This document shows, piece by piece, positions 26,388 to 38,362 of a DNA stretch of 64,000 nt. Position numbers and translations under genes: made by a program. The notes below the pieces were generated by a model that made no database searches, had not been told where the DNA came from, and worked only from the letters and a program-made list of their open reading frames with translations. How positions within the stretch are numbered: position 1 is the stretch's first letter; each line of letters opens with the position of its first letter. Location: the NCBI GenBank assembly GCA_030704615.1, contig CM060733.1, positions 71,486,001 to 71,550,000 on the forward strand, read 5' to 3'. Source of the stretch: Takakia lepidozioides. Lineage: Eukaryota > Streptophyta > Takakiopsida > Takakiales > Takakiaceae.

Positions 26388-26478
26388 ACCTAATTATTGG
26401 CTTAAAAATTCATTTAAATTTAATTAAATTCTTGAATGGCTTGAGGGGTAAACGCGTCGATGGGGAGGCAAATGATTT
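26388..26478. repeat. Interspersed AT-rich repeat, second copy at 52560-52652
   Basis: Shared blocks in the same order are TAATTATT or CCAATTATT, CTTAAAAATTCATTTAAAT, AATTAA..AATT, GGTAAACGCGTCG or GTGAGTGCATCG, and TGGGGAGGCAAATG. The match covers about 90 bases. Confidence 0.6.
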
Positions 26479-26559
26479 GTTCTTTTGTTGTGTCTCCACA
26501 CATGTGTTGCACACATATTCAAGCACATGCGGGTAAAAGATGGGCTTCAACCACATCCG

Positions 26560-27350
26560 TTCTGTCGCGGCCCTTTGCCTTGAGGGCAGGGGGGGGTCGG
26601 GACACGTGAGGGGCTGCCCCTGTGGTGGGGGCAGCGGTAGCGATAGGATGGGGGGGGCTGAAGCACCCTTGAGTGCCCAAGGTACTCAAGGAGGCGGAGG
26701 CGCTCACTAGGTGGAGCCCCGCACACCGGGTTGCGGTGGGGGTGGCTCCACAAGGGGTGGTGGTAGCTTAGCGGGACTTAGTGGGGGTGGCATAGGACTC
26801 ACCATGGGGGCGGAGACCTCGGGGTGGGAGTCGTGGGGAGTCTTGGGACTCATCACGGTCCATAGGGGCCGTGATGAGTGGGCCAAGAATCACCGTGACT
26901 CATCACCGGGAGTCGAGGGTTTTCGTGGTGGTTCGCCATAAAATGGCATGGCTGGTTGTGAAACCCCCGCGGACAGCTACAGAAGTATATATAGGGAGTA
27001 GTAACCCCGAGAACGGTGCAAGCCCGTTGGTGACCAAAAACTAGTGAGTGAGCGAGCGAGCCGGAAAGCGACCAAAGAGTGGGGAGCTGTTCCGGACTGC
27101 CATCTACCAAAGAGAATCCCACTAGGCCCAAATAGGTGGAGGGTTTAGTGGGGGAGCGAAGGGGGACCGTTATGTCCCGGTGAGCAGCCGAAGCTCCAAG
27201 TTGGCCCGGCGGCCAGGTTGGGAGTCAGGCGCGCGCATCAAAGCAAGTAACTATGACTTGAAGGGGAGTTTACCGAAGTGAGGTGCGCGACACGTTCAAT
27301 GGGTGCAATAGCCGTGCATACATTGCAGGATTTTTTTTTCGCAATGAACA
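26560..27350. other. G-rich low-complexity region with TATA-like box
   Basis: The stretch is strongly G-rich on the plus strand (repeated GGGGG, GGTGGGGGTGG). A TATA-like AGTATATATAGGG at about 26983 is followed by GTGAGTGAGCGAGCGAGCC. This organisation would fit the promoter part of a long terminal repeat, but no second copy, primer-binding site or internal domain is visible nearby, so this is only a suggestion. Confidence 0.3.
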
Positions 27351-27360
27351 AAAACTGGAT

Positions 27361-27800
27361 GACAAGTGAACGCCTCATTAGCCCATCGATCGAATTTCGA
27401 TTGATCTCATATTACTCTGGGGCCTGTCAGATGGTACGTTCAACGTGTTGGCCAAGTCTCGAAGCGAACGAAAATCATTTGGATGGGCAACCATCCGTTG
27501 GCCCATTGAACAATTTTCGTTTCATCTCATATTACTCTGGGACCTCTTAGATGGTACATTGAACATACTGGCCAAATCTCAAAGCGAACCAAAATCATTT
27601 CGATGGCCAACCATCCGTTGAGCCATCGAATGAATTTTGATTGATCTCATATTAGTCCGGGACCTGATACATGGTATGTTGAACATAATGGCAAAGATTG
27701 AAAGCAAACGAAAATCATTTGGATGGGCAACCATTCAATCGCCCATTGAATGAATTTCGTTTCGTCTCATATTAGACCTGGACCTGTTACATGGTATGCC
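27361..27800. repeat. 120-bp tandem repeat, about 3.6 copies
   Basis: The unit repeats at exactly 120 bases from about 27361, 27481, 27601 and 27721. Constant parts are GGGCAACCATCCGTTGGCCC, ATCTCATATTACTCTGGGACC, ATGGTA.GTTGAACAT and AGCGAACGAAAATCATTT. Copies differ by scattered substitutions with almost no indels. Confidence 0.9.
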
Positions 27801-27807
27801 CTTGAAG

Positions 27808-28107
27808 CTCTTTTTGTAGTGTCTCCTGCTTCGTAATGCGGTGCTTCTCCATGTCCACTTTATTCAGTATGTTGATCTTCTTCACCTGGAACAGATCCAT
27901 ACATGTGTGAAGAAATCCTTAAATAAGCAAATGATCATCTCCACTTATATAAGCCTCATCCCCAGCTTCCAGTTTTCATGGTCATTTGTTTTTTTAAATA
28001 TTTATATAAGCATGTGTGGATATGTTCCAGATGGAGAATATCAACATTGGAAAAATAAAAGTTGGAGAAGCACCTCATTACGAAGCAAAAGACATTACAG
28101 AAGACCT
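27808..28107. repeat. Fold-back element 1 (long inverted repeat)
   Basis: The left arm (27808-27935) contains GCTTCGTAATGCGGTGCTTC, GTTGATCTTCTTCACCTGGA and ACATGTGTGA. Its reverse complement recurs at 27978-28107 (GAAGCACCTCATTACGAAGC, TCCAGATGGAGAATATCAAC, CATGTGTGGAT). The loop is about 45 bases. Arms are diverged but align over more than 100 bases. Confidence 0.8.
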
Positions 28108-28256
28108 CAGCATGTTGAACATTTAGATGAAGAACCTTGCCCATCGTCACTTCAAGCGCTTCTGAAATGAGCACATATGTGTTGGTGGAAACTGATCTCG
28201 TAGGCCACACTGATCTCGTACCCATCGAAGATTCTCATAGGCCACATGGAACGGTT

Positions 28257-28313
28257 CATGTGATACATTTTCACAAATGCGATATGATACATTTGTGAAA
28301 TGGTATCACATCA
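28257..28313. repeat. Hairpin, about 25-bp arms
   Basis: CATGTGATACATTTTCACAA and the next bases (from 28257) pair with ATACATTTGTGAAATGGTAT and CACAT (to 28313), with two or three mismatches. Confidence 0.75.
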
Positions 28314-28400
28314 ACCATTTAATGTGGCCAATGCACCTCTTCCGCACCATGGCAGAAATGTTCGTCACTTGAAGGCACAAACACAAATAATCCGTGCAAA

Positions 28401-28771
28401 CAATCTCAAGAATCATATATACTGCAAGGTGTTTCATACTGTCGATGTTCATGTAGCTGATTTATTTAGGAATTGTTTTGCTTCTCCCATGCCAACAATA
28501 TCAGGTCCACTGGGACTGCTATATTCCGAATTCCGTATCAGCCACCACGGACATGAAACCAGGAACTGAGCACAAAATCTCCAATTCATTCATTTTATGG
28601 TGGGGCGTGGCTGCAAACTGGCCGAGGTGGCTGATATGTTCGTTTGAACATGACAGTCTCAGATGACCTGATGTTGTTGGCATGAGAATAGCAAAAAGAG
28701 TACTACAGAATTCAGCTAGATGAACAACAATAGCATCAAACACCTTACCGTAAATATGATTGTTGACATTG
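28401..28771. repeat. Fold-back element 2 (long inverted repeat)
   Basis: Arms 28401-28546 and 28627-28771 are reverse complements with scattered differences; both read CAAGGTGTTT or TAAGGTGTTT, CATGCCAACA and ATATCAGCCACC or GTATCAGCCACC. The loop is about 80 bases. Translated outward, both arms give related peptides (NHIY.KVF, then MPT.SG), which confirms homology of the arms rather than chance symmetry. Confidence 0.85.
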
Positions 28772-28840
28772 GTTGTGACAGCTCCAATCAATAGAGAACT
28801 CGCACCATCAGTTGCGCTCCAGCAGCAGTATTGATCCCTC

Positions 28841-29397
28841 GAGTAAATAAAGCTCTGTTGTAAATAATAAATTGCATACGCTCGAACCTCACAAAAGTCA
28901 TTTCAATAAAACCGGCCGTGTATTGTGTCATTGTTTGTATGTTCAAATGTTTCAATGTTTTTGACATGATACCGAGAAAATGATATATTGATTCCGTAGG
29001 AGTTAGACAACAAACGTTCCATATCTCATTCAAATGTCGACACTACCATGAGTGGCATGGATCAAAAAGTAATAGGTGTACATGCGACCTCCAGACGTTC
29101 AAGTAGACCATTCGCTGGACCTAGTATCAAACGTTCGGACTTCGGAGGTCGCATGTGCACCTATTACTTTCCGATCCATGCCTCTCATGGTAGTGTCGCA
29201 CATCCGACTGAGATGTGAGACGTTTGTTGTTTAACTCCTACGGAACTAATACATCGTATTCTTAGAACCCTAGCAAAAACGTTGGAACATTACAAATATA
29301 AGCAGTGAGACAATACGCAAATCATTTATGTTGCGATGACAGGTGCCAGGGTCGAGCATATGCAATGTAGTATTTACAATGGGACTTTATTTATTAC
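28841..29397. repeat. Fold-back element 3 (long inverted repeat)
   Basis: Arms 28841-29100 and 29129-29397 are reverse complements. Landmarks are GTAAATAATAAATTGCATAC against GTATGCAAT-type sequence at 29355-29397, CCGTAGGAGTTAGACAACAA against TTGTTGTTTAACTCCTACGG, and AATAGGTGTACATGCGACCT against AGGTCGCATGTGCACCTATT. The loop is about 28 bases, making this the most complete fold-back of the cluster. Confidence 0.9.
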
Positions 29398-30474
29398 ATG
29401 CACACTAGAAGCATTCGTGTCTTTTCCGAATCGACTGCATGTCCGCGACCACTCCGGGAACCACTTGGTAGTAAACGGGACTACTGGAGAGTCGAAACAA
29501 ACAATGTGGGCCCACGGGGGCATTTCAGACGGCGGACAGAAGTGGGGTCAACGACTCCGGAGTCGTAGCAGAATTCCGGGCTATTTTATGAATTGCGTAA
29601 ATACATAAAATTTGAAAAAGCCAAAATTACAAGTGGTTGTAATTACTGCACATGCGACTACAAATTTCCTTTCCTAATTCGATTAATAGAATAAAGATAT
29701 TTATTCATTAAAGTGAATATGTAGTCGACTCAACGACTCCATGAACCACTGCGCATTCATTGCACCCATGATTTGGCAGCACATTTGCTGACGTGGCTTT
29801 CACAAAAAGAGGTAAACCAAATGTGGCCTTGGGGGAATAGATATTTTAATACGTGCTGCCTCCACCTGGCAGAGACAGGGATGCAAGTGCTTCGTCGGAC
29901 ATGGCGGGACATGGGAATGCGAATCCTGACACGGCAAGGCCTTCGTATACTGTGAGCGCGCGTAGTGGCTTCTCAGAAGGGTGTAACATCGGGGTCTTAG
30001 TCATTCAACATTTACAGAATGTGCTGGATGGAGGCACGATGGAGCGCGCATACGGGCATGCCCTTCTGGTATCAATTCCCAAGTATCCACGCAAGGTGAG
30101 GCTGCCGAATTGGGTTTTTGCCCGTCTAGTTTTCTGACAGCATGCTCGAAACGTTCTTATTGCCATTGAGTGGCCGTGCAATAATTTGAGGTGTAGCTGC
30201 TTTTCCATTTCTCAAGTTATGAAGAAGGCGTCACAGAAGAAGATCGCAAAGACGTCAAGGCTGAAGGATATGCCCTTTGGTTCTGAACTACAATCATACT
30301 GTAAATATAGGTTTGTTCACAAGACAGTACGGACCACATTCCGAGACATTATCGATACTATTAACTGTCTCGCCCTTGCGCGCTTGCAGGACTGTACAAA
30401 ATGGGTTCTAAGGACAGTAAGAGTCCTTAGCACAGCTCTCGTCTATGAGCTGCGAGCTTAATGGACACTGAGAT
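29398..30474. other. Stretch between fold-backs and CACTA gene
   Basis: No family motif was recognised. It should contain the 3' end of the minus-strand CACTA transposon, but no CACTA/TAGTG terminus could be identified. A 91-codon plus-strand ORF at 30186-30461 (Lys-rich start KKASQKKIAKTSR) is unassigned. Confidence 0.35.
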
Positions 30475-33400
30475 TCAGCTAGGCTCACTATCCGTATCCA
30501 AAGAATCTTCCCCTTTACTGCCCACATCTGCAATTTGCCTTGCGGTAATTACCAACCCTAGAATGTCTTCCTCATTAAAGGTAACTGCTCCTTCCAAAGA
30601 GACTGGTTCGGCCATATCTGGTAGATTTTGTGGTTCCCTCAGACCCTCGTGGTCGGCATTCTCCCCTAGGTCCAGATCATGGACGTCGGCCACGACTCGT
30701 TTGGCCCGGGGGTCCTTGTGAAGAACCACCTTCCATCCCGGCGCATGGGTGTCATCTGAAAAGAAAACTTGCTCAACTTGCGATGGGAAGATGAATGGCT
30801 CTTCATCTTGTGGTAGCATTTTTCTGAAATCAGCAAGAAGGAACCCGTACTCATCCCGTTTCATGGTGGCATTCTCTCCTACCATATTGGTTTTTACCCA
30901 AGAACAACGGAATAGAATTGGCTTCACAAGACCATAGTCTAGTTTAAGGATCTCTTTGATGACTCCTACATATTGCACAGGGCATGAAATTGGATTCCGA
31001 TCTCGTGCACAGCTCCTACTCTCTTGTTCAAAAAATGATGCCACTCCGCTGTCATAAGTCACCAGGAGGCTGGTGTTGGCATCGTCCATTCTATAATGAT
31101 TGCCATATGCTTTCATTGACCGGTACAAAGTGGCAATCAGCCCTGGGGGGAATGACAGACTCACCATGCCCTCATCTGGGTCCTCGTTCTCTGATGCGTA
31201 CAGTGCAATTGCAGATCTGACCCACACTGTAAAGGGCTGCAGCTCCTCCATTGTTGTGGGGTACTCCACCGGGGATCTGCGCCTACGACCGCCCCTCCGC
31301 CATGCTTTTGCAAATGCACTCCGTTCCATTTTCAGGCGGACCTTCTCCGCTGCGTACTTTCTGGCAGAAACCAAATAGAAGCTGCAACTCGGTCCCCTGA
31401 CCAACACCGTACTGTACATGCATGCCACATGCAGATTGTGTCCTTTCAAGCACACTGTAGTGATGCAGCCTACTTCATAATCACTTGCAAGCAACAACAC
31501 CAACTACGAAACACCCTCTGTAGTCCTCTGAAGCACCCTGTTAGTACACGATCCCACTCCCATAGTGGCCGGAATGACTTGTGACAATATATATGTAATT
31601 CCAACATACAAAGACCATTAAGAATAGCACAGGAGGGATGTAAGTTTACACCCACTGTCTCAAATGGTGTCATGGTTGTTGTGTTGTTTAGCACATAATC
31701 ATGTGCCACATCCCGAAGGCGCGGGCTCATGTCACACTTTGTTCCACCACCTTCTAGGACCTCGCCTACAACACCTTCTTCCTCGTTCTCATCCCACACC
31801 CGTCGTTGTGTTGCATCAAATGAAGACATATACTTTGTCATGAAGCCCACGGCTTCGTCGCGGATGTAGCCCTCCGCCATATTCCCCTCTGGCCGTGCCA
31901 TGTTGCGTACATACCCCTTCAGATCCTTCATGTACCTCTCCATGGGGTACATCCAATGGCTGGCTACGGGCCCACACACATGCAGCTCCTCTATAAGATG
32001 CACTAGCAAGTGCGTCATGACGTAAAAGAATGATGGAGGGAATTCTTTCTCCATCAAACATAGGGTCATAGCCACATCCTCATGCAACGATGTAATGTCC
32101 CTCGGATCCCACACCTTCGCACAAATCTTCCTAAACACTCGACTTACACGCATTATGGCTGTTCGAGGACCCGGCGCCATCGTACCCCGAATGCACACTG
32201 GCAAAATCTGCTGCATCATCATGTGTAGATCATGTGACTTCATCCCCGACCGTTTCTTGTTTATGGCATGCTTTTGGAAAGCACCCAAGAATCCGGTTGG
32301 CACTTTCATGGCTCCCAATGTCTTCAAAAAATGCTCTTGCTCTGGTTTGGTCAGGACGTATGATGCTGCTGGCATGAGCACTTTGCGAGGTCTATTTGGA
32401 TCAGGCCTTAGCCACAGATGTGACCGTATCCCTTCAATCTCCATGTCATTTCGTACGTTTATCGTATCCTTCTCCCCAAAGATCGTCTTCAGAATGTTCT
32501 CGCAGAAGTTCTTCTCACAATGCATGGGGTCCAGGAGGTACCGCTGCAAAAGGTTCTGAAATGCCAGATGTCCTCCCATGAGACCAAGTTCTATGGGCAA
32601 AAATAGTAGAATATGTGGCAAAAGTTGTCCATGTTACTACATTCTGCTTTCAACAACTGCACGATCCTCTCCACAGTAAGGTGTATGACTTCAACATCTA
32701 CTGCATAGTAATTACACTGACTTAGGAGTTGGTGGAAGGACTCCTGACAGCAAAGGTAATTCCAGGGAGCACAATGTGAAAGAAAGTGAGTGAATTGGGG
32801 GGGGGGGGGATTCATGCACCTTCCAGTATGGCAAATCCCAAAGGATTGTCCGGCGCTTCACCCCGTGCTCTATGGCTGGATCCGCACTACTTCCTTCTCT
32901 CCCTCCAATCTCCATGAACGCCTCTTTCTCCTTTGCAAATTGCAATGTCTCCTCCGGTGTCACAGCATTTGGTGCCATTCTCTTTTCAACACATCCATTG
33001 AAGTGCCTTCCTGCTCGTCGGTAGGGGTGGTTTCTTGCAAGGTAACGTCGATGCCCCATGTATATTGTCTTCCCCAATGGCTTTGAGTGCCGTGAATCCA
33101 CATAGGGCCCACAAATGGGGCACCCTTTGTAGCCCTTCGTCTTGCAACCCGCAACAAGGCCATATGCGGGGAAATCATGGATTGACCACATGAGTATGGC
33201 ACGGAGGGTGAAACTTCGTTGCCCTACTGGTTTCAAAATGTCGTAAGCTTCAACTCCAATCCATAGTTCCTGTAGCTCTTCAATCAATGGTTGCAAATAC
33301 ACATCTATGTTTGCATTTGTCACGGACTCCTTGCCTGGAATCAAGAGAGACAACATGACAAAGAATTTCTTTGTTGTCAACCATGGTGGCAGGTTGTATG

Positions 33401-34235
33401 CCACCAACTGCACGGGCCATATGGACCATGTGCAGCTCTTTGATCCGTATGGGTTTACTCCATCCGTAGATACAGCCAATCGCACATTGCGTGGGTCCTC
33501 GGCGAAATCGGGCCAAGTTGCATCTATATGCTTCCATGCAAGGGAATCTGGGACATGCCTTACCAAACCATCATTTGAGGCATTCCTGGAATGCCAAGTC
33601 ATGAGCTCACTAATGGTCTTGCATTTGTACATCAACAGCATGGTGGCAGCAAGCTTTGTGGATTTGCATCCCTCGTACAGTGACACACATGCTTCTTCTA
33701 GTGTCATGTGTGCTGAATTCTCATCTCCATCTCCACCTCCTTCCACGCCTTCCCCCACGTGAATGCCTTCATTTCCTGCGTCATCACCATCCCCAGTTGT
33801 CGCAGCGCCGTCCCCCTCTTCAGCATCGTCCATGATGTGGAATGCTTCCTGCAACATTCGAGTAATCTCCACCCCTCCGTCCATGCCTGGTTCATATCCT
33901 GCGCCCATGACATAGTCCTCGTCTAGCCTGTCTGTATGGCTCCCCCGGGGGTGTGCATTGTCCAATTGTGCCCACTCCTCATCGTCTTCGTCTGCAGGTC
34001 CATCTCCAATCCACACCCGAAATGCTTCATGTCTTTTGTGGTGAAGGAGATGTGTGCGCACACCGTCCTCGGATCTACTTGTAGTGCCCAAACAACGTTC
34101 ACATGGGCATGGCATCCTTGAAAGCCCAAGGGCTCGGGCACGTGCCACTTCTCTTTCCCACAACCTGTCATCTCGGGTGTTTTGTCTACAGGGGTGATTA
34201 ATTGGAAGTCCTCCGCATGGGCGAGGGGAACTCAT
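30475..34235 (-). CDS. CACTA (En/Spm) transposase TNP2-like with DUF4218 and DUF4216
   Basis: This is the transposase gene of a CACTA DNA transposon, and it looks nearly intact. Exon 1 (34235-32820) starts MSSPRPCGG, carries a zinc-binding part (CPCERC) and an acidic stretch, then the TNP2 core (VSTDGVNPYGS, WSIWPVQLVAYNLPPWL, MLSLLIPGKESV, CPICGP). A 264-base intron (32556-32819, GTGCATG..TTTCAG) joins PYWK to NLLQRYLLDPMHCEKN. Exon 2 (32555 to about 31650) has the DUF4218 region (SHDLHMMMQQILPVC, VHLIEELHVCGPV, MYPMERYMKDLKGYVRN). Exon 3 (about 31493-30475) has DUF4216 (DSGVASFFEQESR, WVKTNM, QVEQVFFSDD, GWKVVL). No stop or shift was found inside the exons, unlike the other elements here. 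No TATA box was fixed. Confidence 0.88.
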
Positions 34236-36111
34236 TTTTGTTGGGGAGCCTCTTCAATGCAGTTTGTGCACGCCGATGCAGGGGGCCGGATTCTCCTTTG
34301 CAGAGAATCCTCAATTTGGCTCTGCCACTCCCATTTCACTACCGTCAATTCCCTCCTCCTGCAATCTCAATTTGAAAGGTTCAGCCGCACATCCTTTGGC
34401 AGAGAAGACAGTTGACATTTTATACCAACTGGTAGACTCCAGAACATGATGGAAAGTTACACTCAACAGCAAACCATTTAAAAGCCATCAAGATGCTTCC
34501 CATCATAACTAGAATCTTTTCAACAAGATACTGAGAGAAATGACCAAAATCGACTCAAACAACGACATCCTGGAAAACCACCTGTCTCTACAGTTCGTGT
34601 GTGTGTGAGGAATCGGAGGACGTACGTGGAATTTCAATTTTCACGATTCAGGACGTTGTGATCTTGGGCATATGGTTGAATGTGTATGAAATGTGTGTAT
34701 TGAAGTGTGAACAACCCGACTACAAGGCCAGAACCTGCGCCACTTGTCTTAGGCCATAATGAGTGAACTCCACTCATCGGCGGTCATCATCTGCACAATT
34801 TCCGGCTGCATCGATTCGTCTCTCAAAATCACATTACGATCAAAAGTTTGTAGCAGGGGGTAGTTCGCCCAATGCCACCCTCAGCGGAAGAGCGAGACGG
34901 ATTGAGGAATCATGTATTGGAAGGTCTAATTCCATCACGGATTCGGCCGCGATCTCCAAATCACGTTTCGGCGGACAATCCCGTTCCGTTGCCTTGAAAT
35001 TGCACCGTGGCGGGAAGGGAGTCCATTTGTGTGGCTCTATCACTATGGCGGGAAGGGGAGCATGTTAAGAATGGAGCATCGCCCTGCCACTTCACTCATT
35101 TGCAGTTTGCAGCTTCTTCCACCATCTTTCTTACTTAATTGTGATTCTTGCAATGCTGCCCTTGAGACGGCAATTGCAAGTGACCGGATCCTTTGATCGT
35201 TGCCTTCAAAGACACTTACGTGTAGCAGATTGCAGACCCCCAAATGCATGGAGAGAAAGCCAGACGGCAGTCAATGCATACACGGTTGTTTTGCACTGGT
35301 TGGGACGGAGTGGGGTGCAGAGGAGGCGTGCTGTGCCGGAGTTCGCATGCCTAGCATCCTGCAGCCGACGGCTTTTGCACGTTGGGCAGCAGTACCCTCT
35401 GGTGTATGATTACCATTTTGTGGTATAGACTCACCGGCCTCCCCTGTCCACTTGGGTCTTGGGACAGTGACTTATGGAGTATGTAGACAGAGTTGCATGT
35501 CGCGCAGGTACACCAAAATCTCCCATGCAATTCTCCTTCCATTTCTCATTCGTGCTTGCATGTGATCCACGGGGTAATTTCCATGTTCTCCCAGCTGATG
35601 TGGGTTCGCAAATTCTCGGTGTGCAGGTGTGTGTGTGAGGACCTCAACCTGGCATGGTGCGATGGGTGTTGAATGGACCCTTCTCTGCGATGGGAGAACC
35701 ACTACAGTTGAGTTTGTTTTTGCTGAATCATTTGGCAGAGCACTGTGTTCACTTCTCACACATCATGCGCATTTTCTCCAAGAATGCATGTAAAGCGGAG
35801 CCATACACGGCATCATTGCAGTGTGTTTCCTTCGCCTAATTTTGAACGAAATAAAGTTAATGGATCCATGTCAGTTGTGTGAATCACTACATCTAGTTGT
35901 CTAGAGGATTGTAAGTGGTTATTTTGAAACGTCTCAAAGTCGAAAAGGCCATAGTGTCGGATGCACGACACGTGTTCCTATTTGAAATCAACAACGGCCG
36001 GATCTTCACTACAGATCGGGGGGGGTGTGTGATCACACTCCCCTCCTTGTCCTTCTTTCCTCCTTTGCATGTCTTGGTCTTCCTCGCTCGTCTTTGTCTT
36101 GGTCACGGTCT
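34236..36111. other. Intergenic region between divergent CACTA-type genes
   Basis: No coding motif was found. This 1.9-kb stretch separates the minus-strand TNP2 gene from the plus-strand TNPA-like gene and would hold both promoters if they belong to one element. CACTACAGTTGAGT at 35700 resembles the outermost bases of the putative terminus at 39892-39902 and might be a left end of a separate, smaller element. Confidence 0.35.
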
Positions 36112-37716
36112 ATGTCCACGCCTAGTAAGAAGCGCTCGACCGCCGAGGCAGCATCACCTCCTCCCACTTCTGCACATTCCAGCCCCGCGGTGCGAAGGAG
36201 CCCCCGCCTGGCTCGACTGAATCCGCAAAAGATGGCCTCGGTGCGAGAGGGAAGGCGGCACGGTGGGCGGTCTTCGAGTTTGGATTCTGACACAAGCGAG
36301 TATAGCATGGGCGACGACGATGACGTGGAGGACAGTTCGGCGGAAACTGCACCTCCATCTGCAGAGTCTCTCCAAAAGGTGCGCAAATGGCACAAACCCG
36401 CTGCGCATGAGGTGAGTTATACCCCTACTTGTGTTCATGTTTTCTGGGCGTTGAGTTCTCCTCAAACTGAAACTGGGATGCACATATCCATAAAGTTGTT
36501 CAAACAGGAAGGGCAAAGCGCCGAGTCTCACTAAATTGTTCTCGTACAGAGGGATTAACTTTGAGGTCAAGAAAACCTTGCTTTGTCGCGTCATTGGACT
36601 TGCCTTGGAGTACGCATTTGCTATATGGGTTGATAAGTCCAACGAGGCTAGGTCTGCAGAATCCTTCCAAGTGGGGGTGCTTAAGGAGTGGATGTCCGCA
36701 TGCTCCAAAACAGTCAATGTGGCTGTTCGGGGTGGGTGTGGCATCCCTTCCTTAAGCTCTTGCGGAGATTAATTGAAGGTGATATGTTGTAGTCTGTTGC
36801 AACACATGTCCTTGTGTGTGGGATGTTTTTGGCAACGGAAGGGGAGTGAAGCTGCAGCAAAGCACTCACAGCCACCATACAATGCCAACCAACACCAACC
36901 TTGGCACCCACCCCCTGCCGGATGGTCTCCACAACAGAGTGCACCATGGGGAACCCCCCCTGCTTCGGGGTCGTGGCGTTGGCTTCCTGATGCTGGCACG
37001 TCACAATGGGGGCCTCCCACATCTCCATACGGCCCTCCCCCCTCCGGCACACATCAATCACCCCCCACAACGTATGATGGCGCTGCTCCAGAGCATGGGG
37101 GCAGGAAACGGTCATCAGAGCTGAGGAAGGAACGACGCCATGCCATGAAACAATGGGAAGGAGATGGAGAGGGGAGGGTGGCTGCAGGGCTAAAGCGCCA
37201 CAAGGTGGAGGTGCATGGAAATGGAGTCATCAATGTTGGCTGCGAAGGTAAGGAACACTGGCAGCGTGATTTGCGTGGCCTGGCATTGCGTTACCTTGAC
37301 TCAAGTGTACAAGACATTGACCAGCAGTCCCAGAGTGCCATGTCAACAGTAATAGAGGGCATAAATGGAATGTACGAGTACACACCTATCCCTGCCAATC
37401 GTGATTTTATAGTCAAGCAATGTGGGAAGATAATGAAAGGAGAAAGAGCAAAACTGAAAGATAAATGGGCGAAGACTGGTGTGAGGCCAATGAACACTGA
37501 ACCCGCCTATTGGGATAAGCTTGTTGCCTACTGGGAGTCCCCTCGTGGACTTGCAAAGGCCGAAGGGATGAAGCAAGCGCGTGCTTGTGTCACGAACCCC
37601 TTGCGTTGGGGCCGGGCAGGAGTTGGAGTCCAAGCAGCCCGTTTGGTAATCTCCCACACCCCCTTCTCATTGCTCTTACGTTGTGGCCTTCAAAAGCTCC
37701 TTTCATTGAAAAGTTG

Positions 37717-38362
37717 AAACTAATTGTTCTAGACCTGAACGGGATCCTGTGCCACTCTATTCCTAACTTTCAGCCCAACCCGAGGCGTCATTGGCCATGG
37801 GTGTTGACCACCAACAAGTATGTTTTCCCAAGGCCCTAGGTCTGCGAGTTTTTAAACATTCTCTTCCGGTATTTCTACGTTGGGATATGGTCCTGTGCTT
37901 CCAAAGGGGAATGTTGCAGACATCTTGAAAGTGGTGATGCAGGGGGTCAAGGGTTCTCCCCTCTTTGTGTGGTCACAAGAGGAGTGTGACCCCTTGACAG
38001 AGCCACACCCCACAAAAGGGCCTGCCGTACAAAACTTACAGAAGAGACTGTCGAGGGTGTGGTCGCAATTTTCTGGATTTAACGAATCCAACACCCTCTT
38101 AGTGGATGATTCACCACACAAGGGGAGGGGGAACTCCCCTTTGAACATGGTCCATCCATTGTCGTTTGATGTCACTGGCAATGTCAGTGAGGGGCCCGAT
38201 TCAGACTACCTTTTAGAAATAGTCTGGCCCTACTGCCAAGATTTGTTTTGCTCCAAGGATGTGCGTGTCTTCACAAGCACGCGGAAGCTGACCCCGACTG
38301 GCAGCTTGAATGTGGGAGAGGATGGGGTCGTTGGGGAAGTGCTTCTGCGCCCATGCAGGTGA
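37717..38362 (+). pseudogene. FCP1-like HAD phosphatase fragment inside CACTA gene
   Basis: HAD phosphatases of the FCP1/SCP class dephosphorylate proteins such as the RNA polymerase II tail. This stretch encodes EKLKLIVLDLNGILCHSI (the HAD motif I region; plant members of this class often read DLNG), then RYFYVGIWSCASK, LFVWSQEECD, LSRVWSQFSGFNESNTLLV and DDSPHKG (motif III/IV region), in the correct order. An in-frame TAG at 37837-37839 sits in FPRP*VCEFLNILF, and an extra G in AAAGGGGAATG (37903-37913) shifts the frame. It lies in the same orientation as the TNPA-like exons on both sides and is therefore best explained as a host gene fragment captured by the transposon. Confidence 0.75.

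Noticed and set aside
32790-33762. Plus-strand ORFs of 98 and 151 codons
   Set aside because: Antisense of the TNP2 core exon, which is clearly coding on the minus strand.
36033-36744. Minus-strand ORFs of 120 and 196 codons
   Set aside because: They are antisense shadows of the Ser/Arg-rich TNPA-like first exons on the plus strand.
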